Shown here: positions 1 through 5,917 of the stretch, piece by piece | Position numbering within the stretch: position 1 is the first letter of the stretch | Layout of the letters: each line of letters begins with the position of its first letter | Source of the DNA: Sulfurimonas sp. | Lineage (GTDB): Bacteria > Campylobacterota > Campylobacteria > Campylobacterales > Sulfurimonadaceae | Direction of reading: 5' to 3' | Length of the DNA stretch: 6,298 nucleotides | Assembly: GCA_027056465.1 (NCBI GenBank) | Contig: JALUKS010000227.1 | Coordinates: 1 to 6,298, forward strand | The notes under the pieces: generated by a model | Told to the model about the DNA's origin: nothing | Databases searched by the model: none | What the model saw: only the letters and a program-made list of their open reading frames with translations | Translations under genes and position numbers: made by a program

Positions 1-66
1 GGATATATTCTAATATTACCTCTATTGGGGCTATTCATCATCAGGAGATGGCTGCTTGAGGATTGA
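1..66 (+). CDS. Possible 3' end of an upstream gene (partial), hydrophobic C-terminus
   Basis: Frame 1 is open from the first base to a TGA at 64-66 and encodes 21 residues, GYILILPLLGLFIIRRWLLE plus a final D. A strongly hydrophobic stretch followed by two arginines and a short polar end looks like the last transmembrane helix and cytoplasmic tail of a membrane protein. The family cannot be named from so little. Frame 3 is also open (ending SIGAIHHQEMAA, stop at 57-59) and could be the real tail instead. Either way, an upstream plus-strand gene appears to end just before the queF leader. Only the hydrophobicity pattern supports this call. Confidence 0.3.
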   Translation, partial: GYILILPLLGLFIIRRWLLED

Positions 67-108
67 TATTTGGCTAAGGTATTGAGTATACAAGAATTTT
101 CCTTGATT

Positions 109-133
109 TTCTTTTATACTTAGTATAAAAGAA
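109..133. promoter_or_regulatory. 11-bp perfect AT-rich palindrome upstream of queF
   Basis: The arms TTCTTTTATAC (109-119) and GTATAAAAGAA (123-133) are exact inverted complements around a 3-base centre (TTA). No T-run follows on either strand and the stem has only two or three G-C pairs, so it does not look like an intrinsic terminator. It ends 18 bp before the TATAAT at 152-157 and covers the place where a -35 element would lie, so it could be an operator or activator site for the queF operon. It could instead be a weak transcript end for the upstream gene. The symmetry is seen directly; the role is inferred. Confidence 0.45.
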
Positions 134-148
134 TCCTATAGATTATCT

Positions 149-157
149 TGCTATAAT
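149..157 (+). promoter_or_regulatory. Predicted sigma-70 promoter of queF operon (extended -10)
   Basis: TG at 149-150, one base, then consensus TATAAT at 152-157 form a complete extended -10 element. No good TTGACA-like -35 is found 17 bp upstream, which is normal for Campylobacterota housekeeping promoters. Transcription would start near 163-165, giving a leader of roughly 22-24 bases. That is too short for a riboswitch, so any control would act on initiation, perhaps through the palindrome at 109-133. Confidence 0.6.
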
Positions 158-169
158 GTCATAAATAAT

Positions 170-180
170 AAAGGTGGTGA
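170..180 (+). promoter_or_regulatory. Very strong Shine-Dalgarno of queF
   Basis: AAAGGTGGTGA matches 10 of 11 bases of the sequence complementary to the 16S rRNA 3' end (AAAGGAGGTGA), with one mismatch at 175. It lies 6 bases before the ATG at 187 and fixes that ATG as the start of queF. Confidence 0.8.
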
Positions 181-186
181 AAGAGT

Positions 187-663
187 ATGAAAAGAGAAGA
201 GGAGTTATCCAAACTAGGTTCAGGAACTACTGAGTATAAGTACGAATATGATGCTACACTTTTGGAGACTTTTGAGAATGCTCACAAGGGTAATGACTAC
301 TGGGTTACGCTAAACGCAGATGAGTTTACCTCTCTTTGTCCCATCACCAACCAACCAGACTTTGGAACTCTTATCATCAACTATATTCCAGATGTGAAGA
401 TGGTGGAGAGTAAGTCTTTGAAGCTCTATCTTTTCTCTTTTATAAACAATGGCGAGTTTCATGAAGATGTGGTAAATAAAATTGGTAAAGATTTAGTTGC
501 ACTTATGGAGCCAAAGTACTTAGAGATAACAGGACTTTTTTATCCCCGTGGAAACATCAGCATCCACCCTCGTTTTTTCTACTCAAATGCAGAAGAGAAG
601 TACCAAGAGATAGAAAAACATCGTTTTATAAATGCAAATCTAAATCCAGTGAGAGTTGGCTAA
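187..663 (+). CDS. queF: NADPH-dependent 7-cyano-7-deazaguanine reductase (preQ1 synthase), unimodular QueF
   Basis: This cytoplasmic enzyme reduces the nitrile of preQ0 to the aminomethyl group of preQ1 with two NADPH, the last free-base step before tRNA insertion in queuosine biosynthesis. The 158-residue protein has the size and order of the single-domain YkvM-type family, a tunnelling-fold protein. The catalytic Cys is at 51 in FTSLCPITNQPDFG, with the partner Asp at 58. The QueF/NADPH signature ESKSLKLY spans 74-81, the substrate-binding His-Glu pair in FHED is at 92-93, and the C-terminal YPRGN strand is at 119-123. All key residues are present, so it should be active. The start is fixed by the strong ribosome site at 170-180. 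The stop codon shares one base with the next ATG, so the two genes are probably translationally coupled. No other queuosine gene is in view. Confidence 0.96.
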   Translation: MKREEELSKLGSGTTEYKYEYDATLLETFENAHKGNDYWVTLNADEFTSLCPITNQPDFGTLIINYIPDVKMVESKSLKLYLFSFINNGEFHEDVVNKIGKDLVALMEPKYLEITGLFYPRGNISIHPRFFYSNAEEKYQEIEKHRFINANLNPVRVG

Positions 664-1022
664 TGAGACTAGAGAAGATAACTATCCAAAAAAATACACG
701 AGTTGAGTTTAGCTCAAACGAGCTTCTTTTTTTAGCAAAAAGTGGACAGCCTTACCGTGGTAGTCTCTATGTAAAGTTTGAGTCTCTTGGTGAGAGTTTT
801 GATATGTTGAGTTTTAAATGCTATATCACTTCGCTACGCTCTCAAACACTTAATGCAGAAGATATTGCCCATGAGATATATACAACTATATTAAACGCCA
901 TCGACTCAAAAGACCTTGGTGTAGTAGTTGACCTCTCAGCTCGTGGTGGTATCCAACAGCGTTTAAGTTACGGACAGGAGTTCTCAGTGACTCAAAAAAA
1001 TAATATTTTTCAAGTAGGTTAG
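663..1022 (+). CDS. QueF-like tunnelling-fold protein lacking the catalytic residues (degenerate QueF paralog)
   Basis: This 119-residue protein would usually be called hypothetical. It aligns with the QueF encoded just upstream without gaps from Gly33/QueF Gly60 to Ile97/QueF Ile124 at a constant offset of 27 residues. Matches include GQP (28-30, NQP in QueF), Ser50, Lys52, Tyr54, Glu66-Asp67 (QueF Glu93-Asp94) and the RG(G/N)I strand at 94-97. By hand count there are 13 identities in 65 positions. The catalytic Cys position is Ala25, the catalytic Asp position is Tyr31, and ESKSLKLY is replaced by DMLSFKCY (47-54); only the substrate Glu is kept. preQ0 reduction by this protein alone is therefore unlikely. 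It could be a structural partner of QueF, a regulator, or a tunnelling-fold protein with a new role. The reading frame is intact and its ATG overlaps the queF stop by one base, which implies coupled translation and selection. The homology is my own hand alignment. Confidence 0.75.
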   Translation: MRLEKITIQKNTRVEFSSNELLFLAKSGQPYRGSLYVKFESLGESFDMLSFKCYITSLRSQTLNAEDIAHEIYTTILNAIDSKDLGVVVDLSARGGIQQRLSYGQEFSVTQKNNIFQVG

Positions 1023-1026
1023 AGCA

Positions 1027-1848
1027 ATGACAAACACAAAATCTATAGCGATAGGTGGATTTGATGGGATGCATATAGGGCATCAGGCACTTTTCGCTGA
1101 GCTAGGAAAAAATGGTACTATAGTCGTTATAGAAACGGGCTATGCAAACTTAACACCTGCAAGAGAGCGAGAAAAGTTCTCCTCAAACCCTATAGTCTAT
1201 CTCAAATTAGAAGATATCCGCCACCTTGATGGGGAAGGTTTTATGAAACTTTTACATAGTAACTTTCCTAAACTAGAGAAGATAGTAGTTGGTTATGATT
1301 TTCATTTTGGTAAAGATAGAAGATACTCTTTTGAAGATTTAGGTACTCTTTTTGATGGTGAAGTAAAAGTTGTAAAGGAAGTAAAACATAAAAATGACTC
1401 AGTTCACTCTCATAAGATACGTGCAAAACTTCAACTCGGAGATATTAAAGGTGCAAACGAATTTCTAGGGCACAACTACACTATAGCAGGAAAACTCATA
1501 AAGGGTCAGGGCATCGGTACCAAGGAGTTAGTAGCGACTATAAACATAGAAGCACCAAAGTTTTTAAGACCAAAAGAGGGTGTTTATGCAACATTAACTC
1601 GAATAGATAATGAAGAACATTTTCACCCAAGTGTGAGTTTTTTAGGACATCGTGTTACTACTGATGGAAGTTTTGCTATTGAGTCACATATATTAAATTC
1701 TAAAGTAATTTGTGAAAATAAGGTAGATATAAGATTTGTTGCATATTTGAGAGAAAATGAAAAGTTTGCATCACTTGAGACTCTAAAAGTTGCTATTCTA
1801 AAAGATATTCACCGAGCGAAAAAAGAGTTACAGTTTTTAGCTCTCTAA
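1027..1848 (+). CDS. ribF: Bifunctional riboflavin kinase / FAD synthetase
   Basis: The enzyme phosphorylates riboflavin to FMN and adenylylates FMN to FAD in the cytoplasm. The 273-residue protein is somewhat shorter than the usual ~300. The N-terminal nucleotidyltransferase (about 5-145) has the HIGH-type motif GGFDGMHIGH (10-19), VVGYDFHFGKDR (87-98) and the SHKIRAKLQLGDI segment (128-140) that corresponds to the usual SSTxIRxxLxxGD. The C-terminal kinase domain (about 151-271) has GKLIKGQGIG (155-164), a divergent ATIN (170-173) in place of the usual PTAN that keeps Thr and Asn, and a probable catalytic Glu219 in FAIESHIL. The usual PTF of the kinase is VTT (210-212). Such divergence is plausible for Campylobacterota RibF, but kinase activity is less certain than FAD synthetase. 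It starts 4 bases after the QueF-like gene with only a weak ribosome site (GGTTAGAG), so it probably depends on coupling. Its end overlaps the convergent uup by 12 bp. Confidence 0.93.
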   Translation: MTNTKSIAIGGFDGMHIGHQALFAELGKNGTIVVIETGYANLTPAREREKFSSNPIVYLKLEDIRHLDGEGFMKLLHSNFPKLEKIVVGYDFHFGKDRRYSFEDLGTLFDGEVKVVKEVKHKNDSVHSHKIRAKLQLGDIKGANEFLGHNYTIAGKLIKGQGIGTKELVATINIEAPKFLRPKEGVYATLTRIDNEEHFHPSVSFLGHRVTTDGSFAIESHILNSKVICENKVDIRFVAYLRENEKFASLETLKVAILKDIHRAKKELQFLAL

Positions 1849-1861
1849 CTCTTCTACTTTT
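1819..1861. terminator. Weak bidirectional hairpin between convergent ribF and uup
   Basis: AAGAGTTA (1823-1830) and TAACTCTT (1846-1853) are perfect inverted complements enclosing a 15-base loop. On the plus strand the stem is followed by CTACTTTTTCTT. On the minus strand it runs into six Ts (1824-1819). T-tracts on both sides are what a shared terminator for convergent genes would show, and the site lies across the 12-bp overlap of the two coding ends. The stem has only two G-C pairs and a large loop, so it is thermodynamically weak. Confidence 0.3.
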
Positions 1862-3780
1862 TCTTCAATAGCAAATAGCTCTTCCATCTTCACTTCATAA
1901 AGTTCTTCTATCTTAGCTAGTTCTTGAGCTAATGCAGATATTCCTATCTCTTCGTAGCATTTTGGATTAGCTAAACAGCTGTTTTTTTCTTCTATCTCTG
2001 CTTCGAGTTTTTCTATCTCTTGAGGGAGTGACTCTAACGCCATCTTCTCTTTAAATGTCAGTTTTATCGCCTTTTGTTTTTCTCTCTTTGGCTCGACTAC
2101 CTTTGGCTTTTCACTTGCCTCTTTTTCCATAGAACTCAACTCTTTAAGCTCTTTTTCAAGGTCAAGATACTCACTATACTGCTGATGAGACTCCTCTATC
2201 GTTTTGTCTGCTTGAAAGATAAAAAGTTTTTTAGCTATCTTATCGACAAAATATCTATCGTGACTTACTATGATGACTGCACCAGCAAAGTTTGTAAGTT
2301 GCTCTTCTAAGATGTTAATAGTAGGAATGTCAAGATCATTTGTAGGCTCATCGAGGATGAGGATATCTACTTCCTTCGTAAAGAGTAGGGCTAACGCTAC
2401 ACGATTCTTCTCCCCACCACTTAGAACACCTACTTTTTTTTCTAAAAACTCACGAGGAAAAAGAAAGTTTTTGAGGTAACCATACACATGTAGGTCACTT
2501 CCACGAACGGAAACGCGGTCACCACCATGAGGGCAAAAAGTCTCTATTAAGTTCTTATCATCATCTAAAAGTTCTCTATGCTGGTCAAAGTAACCTACCT
2601 TGAACTCCCCGCGTTTGATGACTCCCTCAGTTGGTTCAAGTCGTCCAAGAAGTGCTTTGAGAAGTGTTGATTTTCCACTTCCATTTGGTCCAACTATAGC
2701 GATAACATCTTTTTGGAGTATACGAGTTGTAAAGCCTTTGAGTAGCTCCTTATCTCCAAGTGTAAGACCTAAGTTTTCTACCTCAAAGAGCATTTTTTGT
2801 TTGTTGATACTTTTGTCTCGGTTAAAGTGTTTTGCCTCGCGTTGGAGTTCTACACTCATCTTACGAATCTTCGCAGGATTTGTCTTCGCCTCTTCACGAA
2901 GGTTCATAAGTCGCTCTTTTCTTCCCTCGTTGCGTTTAAGACGAGCTCGAACACCACGAGCGAACCACTCATTTTCGCGTTTAAGCACGCCGAGAAGATT
3001 ATCATGCTGTTTTTGTAGTGTTCTGATATACTCAGCTTTTTGAGTTAAGTAGTCGCTATAACCACCACTATACTCTTTCAAAGCACACTCATCAACCTCC
3101 ACGCTTTTGGTTGCGATACGGTCTATGAAGTATCTATCGTGAGAGATGAAAACGAGGGTAAACTTTTCTTTTAATATAAGCTCTTCTAAAAACTCAACCA
3201 TATAAACATCAAGGTGGTTGGTGGGCTCATCAAGGAGTAAAATATCCGGTTTTTGTAGAAGTAAAGAGGCAAGGGCGACACGGCGTTGCTCACCACCACT
3301 TAAAAGTGAGATGGGCTTATCTTCGTAGCGTTTCAAATCAAAGTGTTGAATAATTCGCTCTATCTTATCATCTAAGTTCCAAGCATTATGGTGTTCTATG
3401 TAGCTTGAAAGTCTCTCATGTTCATCTAAGAGCGTCTTGTTGTCAAAATCATCTGCTAGAAGAAGAGAGAGTTTATTGTATCGCTCTTTTGCAGTGTTGA
3501 GTTCTACAAGACCATGCTCTACAGCTTGACGGACACTATGCCCCTCTACAAAGTTTGGACGTTGATCAAGCATCTTCACTTCCAAATCATTTTGAGTGAT
3601 ACGGCGACCACCATCAGGGGTTAGAGTACCATTTACTATCTTCATAAGAGTAGATTTACCACTTCCATTTTTCCCGATGATAACGATACGTTCACCCTCA
3701 TCAACATGAAAATTAACTTCAGTGAGAATCTTTTGAGCCGAGTAGTGTTTTGATATGTTTTGTAGGTCTATGAGTGCCAT
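1837..3780 (-). CDS. uup: ABC-F family ATPase, Uup subfamily
   Basis: This is a soluble ATPase with two ABC domains and no membrane segment. ABC-F proteins act on the ribosome or translation, and Uup is also linked in other bacteria to tolerance of branched DNA and to precise transposon excision. Domain 1 has Walker A GKNGSGKST (36-44), signature LSGGEQ (160-165), Walker B with Asp184-Glu185 in DEPTNHLD, and the switch His214. The linker (about 245-325) carries the basic Uup-type stretch FARGVRARLKRNEGRKERL (273-291). Domain 2 has GPNGSGKST (364-372), LSGGEK (453-458), DEPTNDLD (477-484) and His507. The tail (about 570-647) is a charged, Glu/Lys-rich coiled coil, the Uup C-terminal domain expected to bind nucleic acid. 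At 647 residues the protein is full length. The ATG at 3780 has GAGGA 8 bases upstream. It lies 35 bp after the activator gene on the same strand and may be read through from it; a poor TTGCCA/TAAAAT pair with 19-bp spacing (3831-3801) is the only local promoter candidate. Confidence 0.93.
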   Translation of the reverse strand: MALIDLQNISKHYSAQKILTEVNFHVDEGERIVIIGKNGSGKSTLMKIVNGTLTPDGGRRITQNDLEVKMLDQRPNFVEGHSVRQAVEHGLVELNTAKERYNKLSLLLADDFDNKTLLDEHERLSSYIEHHNAWNLDDKIERIIQHFDLKRYEDKPISLLSGGEQRRVALASLLLQKPDILLLDEPTNHLDVYMVEFLEELILKEKFTLVFISHDRYFIDRIATKSVEVDECALKEYSGGYSDYLTQKAEYIRTLQKQHDNLLGVLKRENEWFARGVRARLKRNEGRKERLMNLREEAKTNPAKIRKMSVELQREAKHFNRDKSINKQKMLFEVENLGLTLGDKELLKGFTTRILQKDVIAIVGPNGSGKSTLLKALLGRLEPTEGVIKRGEFKVGYFDQHRELLDDDKNLIETFCPHGGDRVSVRGSDLHVYGYLKNFLFPREFLEKKVGVLSGGEKNRVALALLFTKEVDILILDEPTNDLDIPTINILEEQLTNFAGAVIIVSHDRYFVDKIAKKLFIFQADKTIEESHQQYSEYLDLEKELKELSSMEKEASEKPKVVEPKREKQKAIKLTFKEKMALESLPQEIEKLEAEIEEKNSCLANPKCYEEIGISALAQELAKIEELYEVKMEELFAIEEKVEELES

Positions 3781-3815
3781 ATTATTTTTCCTCTATCCCT
3801 ATTTTAAGGGATTCA

Positions 3816-4577
3816 TTAAATTTCTTGGCAAATTTCATAGCCAGATAAAGCAGCACCTATCGCTCCATTAAGCTGTGGTTCACTGGAGACATATATCTCT
3901 TTTTCTAATCTTTTTGAAAGTAAATCTTTTAAAAAGTTGTTTAATGCCCCTCCACCACTAAAAAATACGACTTTACTATTGTTAGTATATTTTTTTGCCA
4001 TAGATGCAAGTCTTGAAGCGATAGAGTCATGTACAGCAAAGCAGATATTTTCTGCTTTCTCTTTTTTAGCCATAAGTGAGATTACTTCAGATTCTGCAAA
4101 TACTGCGCACATACTAGAAATTTCTAACTCTTTATCGGCATCATACCCTAACGATGCAAATTTACCAATATCTAAACCCATTCTACTCGCAGCAATTTCT
4201 AGAAACTTACCAGTCCCTGCAGCACATTTATCATTCATTCTAAAATCTGTAAATCCACCTGTACCATCAAGTTTAATAATCTTACTATCTTGACCACCCA
4301 AATCTATGACAACATCAACCTCTTCATTGAAAAAGTATGCTCCCTTTGCATGCGCTTTGATTTCACTTATGATAGGACATGAGAAGTACTCTTCTATCAT
4401 ATATCTACCATAACCTGTACCAACAATCATTTCAACTTTTTTATCTTTTAAATATTCGGCAACAGTCTCATCTTGATTAATAATAGTTGGAATTACAGCT
4501 TTATCTATTATATTTTTGTTCTCATCAAGTCCAATTATTTTAGTATATGTTGAGCCGATATCGACACCCCAATACAT
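3816..4577 (-). CDS. ATP-dependent activator/reductase of a 2-hydroxyacyl-CoA dehydratase-type protein (HgdC/BcrA/BadF family)
   Basis: Proteins of this family are homodimers with an actin/hexokinase-like ATPase fold and one [4Fe-4S] cluster held between the subunits. ATP hydrolysis drives a single very low-potential electron into the partner iron-sulfur protein. The 253-residue length matches the family (about 255-260). Visible motifs are the N-terminal phosphate loop DIGST (6-10), GTGYGR (53-58), the second phosphate loop DLGGQDSK (92-99), and the two cluster cysteines Cys118 in NDKCAAGTGKFLE and Cys157 in SMCAVFAESE. The third nucleotide motif FSGGGALN spans 206-213, and the C-terminal GAIGAAL spans 238-244. 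All key residues are present. The ATG directly abuts the stop of the dehydratase-like gene (TAGATG) with AAAGGG 9 bases upstream, so the pair is translationally coupled and this is its dedicated reductase. The partner's single-subunit form makes a double-cubane-protein reductase the closest described role. Confidence 0.93.
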   Translation of the reverse strand: MYWGVDIGSTYTKIIGLDENKNIIDKAVIPTIINQDETVAEYLKDKKVEMIVGTGYGRYMIEEYFSCPIISEIKAHAKGAYFFNEEVDVVIDLGGQDSKIIKLDGTGGFTDFRMNDKCAAGTGKFLEIAASRMGLDIGKFASLGYDADKELEISSMCAVFAESEVISLMAKKEKAENICFAVHDSIASRLASMAKKYTNNSKVVFFSGGGALNNFLKDLLSKRLEKEIYVSSEPQLNGAIGAALSGYEICQEI

Positions 4578-5906
4578 CTATTTCAGCCCTTTAAATTTTT
4601 GAGCTTTTTTCTTAAATGTTAAGCTCTCTAAAAATGCTTCCACTCTTGTTTTAATCTGTCCTACATCTTCAGTAGAGTAGTCAGATTCAATCACTAGACA
4701 TGGTATTCCTTCTTTTTCTAAGGCTGTTGTTACTAGGTGAGCTTCTACATTGTAAGTGTGACAAAAAGAGAGAGTGTAGTAGATGACTCCATCAGCTTTT
4801 CTCTCTTTATACATCTCTAGGATTTTATCTATTCTAGGTGTATTTGGAGTAAAGCATGCACAATCTACTTCGCTATATCTTTCCATTAGTTTTGTCATTA
4901 AAGAGTCTTCATCATCACTCTCATCTAAATCTACATTATCTTTATAGTATCTATGTCCAATACAAGACTCTTCATTAATAATAATCCCTTTTGATTCTTC
5001 AACAGAGATATGAAGTTTCCAGTTTGGTGGGGCAAACGGAGTACCTAAAACCATCAATCTTGGTGTATCTTTTTCTACGACGCTAACACCATCAGCAACT
5101 CTTTTTTCTAATTCATCAGCCAACTCATTTACCTTTTGTGTAAATCTCGTAGGGTCATCTAAAAAGCTCATTTGGGAGATTAAAAGTCCATCTCTACCAC
5201 TAATCGGAACGACATCAGGGTTTAGTCCTCTTAATGCATCAATTCTCTGCATAGCATTTCTTTTAGCATTGATGATATGAATCCCTTTTTTTATCTCATC
5301 AACAGATATTTTTCGCTCTATAACACTTTCAATATGCTCTTTAAAATCAACAATTTCTTCTTTCCACAGTTTTAAATCTTTTTCTCTTTTCATATGTGGA
5401 ATATTCATCACATGCACTGGGTGATGGGTATCTAAAATTTCCCAAGTTTTCTTTTTTGCCTCACAAGTTGTTTCTCCATAAATAAAATCAGAAGATTGTG
5501 TGTAACCACAAGTTCTTTGTAATTTAAAACCGTGAGCTGATTTAATGAGTGGGCAGATATTTCTAGGTAACTCGCTCTCTGCATCGGCAATAGTTGCTTG
5601 ACTACCACCACACAAACCGTAGCAAGCACCACCAGCACCTACAACAATCTCTTCAGGAACAAAAATACAAAATGTACCAACAGCTGGCTTCTTTTGTTCT
5701 CTTAGTCGGTTGATTTCTGCAACTCTTTCACCTTGAATTTCGCTCATAAACCAGTCGAAATACTCCATACCTTTAGGTCTATTTTCTTGAGACATAAATT
5801 GCTCTTTATAGCCTTGAAACCCTGCTTTCATCATCTTAGAGTGTTTCTCTACATCTACACCTATACTTGATAGTAAATCTTTATAATTATCTACTTGACT
5901 TTCCAT
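4578..5906 (-). CDS. 2-hydroxyacyl-CoA dehydratase D/HgdB-family iron-sulfur protein, probably double-cubane cluster protein-like
   Basis: The 442-residue protein has the family hallmarks GTFCIFVPEEI (77-87), LCGG (98-101), CGYTQSSDFIYGETTC then EAKKK (133-153), SFCHTYNVEAH (380-390), and a C-terminal EGIPCLVIESDYS with QIKTRVEAFLE. It has eleven cysteines (80, 95, 99, 118, 133, 148, 315, 349, 351, 382, 403), six of them in the first 150 residues, enough to hold one or more Fe-S clusters. Fermentative dehydratases and benzoyl-CoA reductases use two different subunits of this type plus pathway genes. Here there is one subunit and one activator, as in the double-cubane cluster protein of Carboxydothermus, which reduces small molecules at an [8Fe-9S] cluster. 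E. coli YjiM/YjiL is a similar pair of unknown function. The substrate cannot be read from the sequence. I chose the ATG at 5906 because AAGGA (5919-5915) is 8 bases from it but only 2 from the in-frame GTG at 5912. The gene lies 11 bases after yedF. Confidence 0.88.
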   Translation of the reverse strand: MESQVDNYKDLLSSIGVDVEKHSKMMKAGFQGYKEQFMSQENRPKGMEYFDWFMSEIQGERVAEINRLREQKKPAVGTFCIFVPEEIVVGAGGACYGLCGGSQATIADAESELPRNICPLIKSAHGFKLQRTCGYTQSSDFIYGETTCEAKKKTWEILDTHHPVHVMNIPHMKREKDLKLWKEEIVDFKEHIESVIERKISVDEIKKGIHIINAKRNAMQRIDALRGLNPDVVPISGRDGLLISQMSFLDDPTRFTQKVNELADELEKRVADGVSVVEKDTPRLMVLGTPFAPPNWKLHISVEESKGIIINEESCIGHRYYKDNVDLDESDDEDSLMTKLMERYSEVDCACFTPNTPRIDKILEMYKERKADGVIYYTLSFCHTYNVEAHLVTTALEKEGIPCLVIESDYSTEDVGQIKTRVEAFLESLTFKKKAQKFKGLK

Positions 5907-5917
5907 TTTCACTTTCC

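Noticed and set aside
158..186. A preQ1 riboswitch in front of queF
   Set aside because: The leader predicted from the extended -10 is only about 22-24 bases and shows no pseudoknot-forming stem or C-rich loop and A-rich tail.
886..1083. A 65-codon minus-strand reading frame across the QueF-like/ribF junction
   Set aside because: It covers two well-supported plus-strand genes and its product resembles no family.
2600..3043. A 147-codon plus-strand reading frame inside uup
   Set aside because: It lies antisense to the conserved linker and second Walker A of Uup. Its Ser/Arg/Phe-rich product is a by-product of that coding strand.
3795..3812. Hairpin ATCCCT/AGGGAT with a 6-base loop between the activator gene and uup, as a terminator
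   Set aside because: It has only six pairs and no T-run after it on the minus strand (AGAGGAAAAATAAT follows), so read-through into uup remains likely.
3937..4293. A 118-codon plus-strand reading frame inside the activator gene
   Set aside because: It is antisense to the cluster-binding core of a clear HgdC-type gene, has no ribosome site evident and no recognisable domain.
3816..5906. A 2-hydroxyglutaryl-CoA or (R)-phenyllactyl-CoA dehydratase system of amino-acid fermentation
   Set aside because: Only one catalytic subunit is present and no CoA-transferase, dehydrogenase or electron-transfer flavoprotein gene is in view. The other flanking gene is uup.
5907..5912. GTG at 5912 as the start of the dehydratase-like gene
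   Set aside because: It leaves only 2 bases after the AAGGA ribosome site. The ATG two codons later has the normal 8-base spacing.
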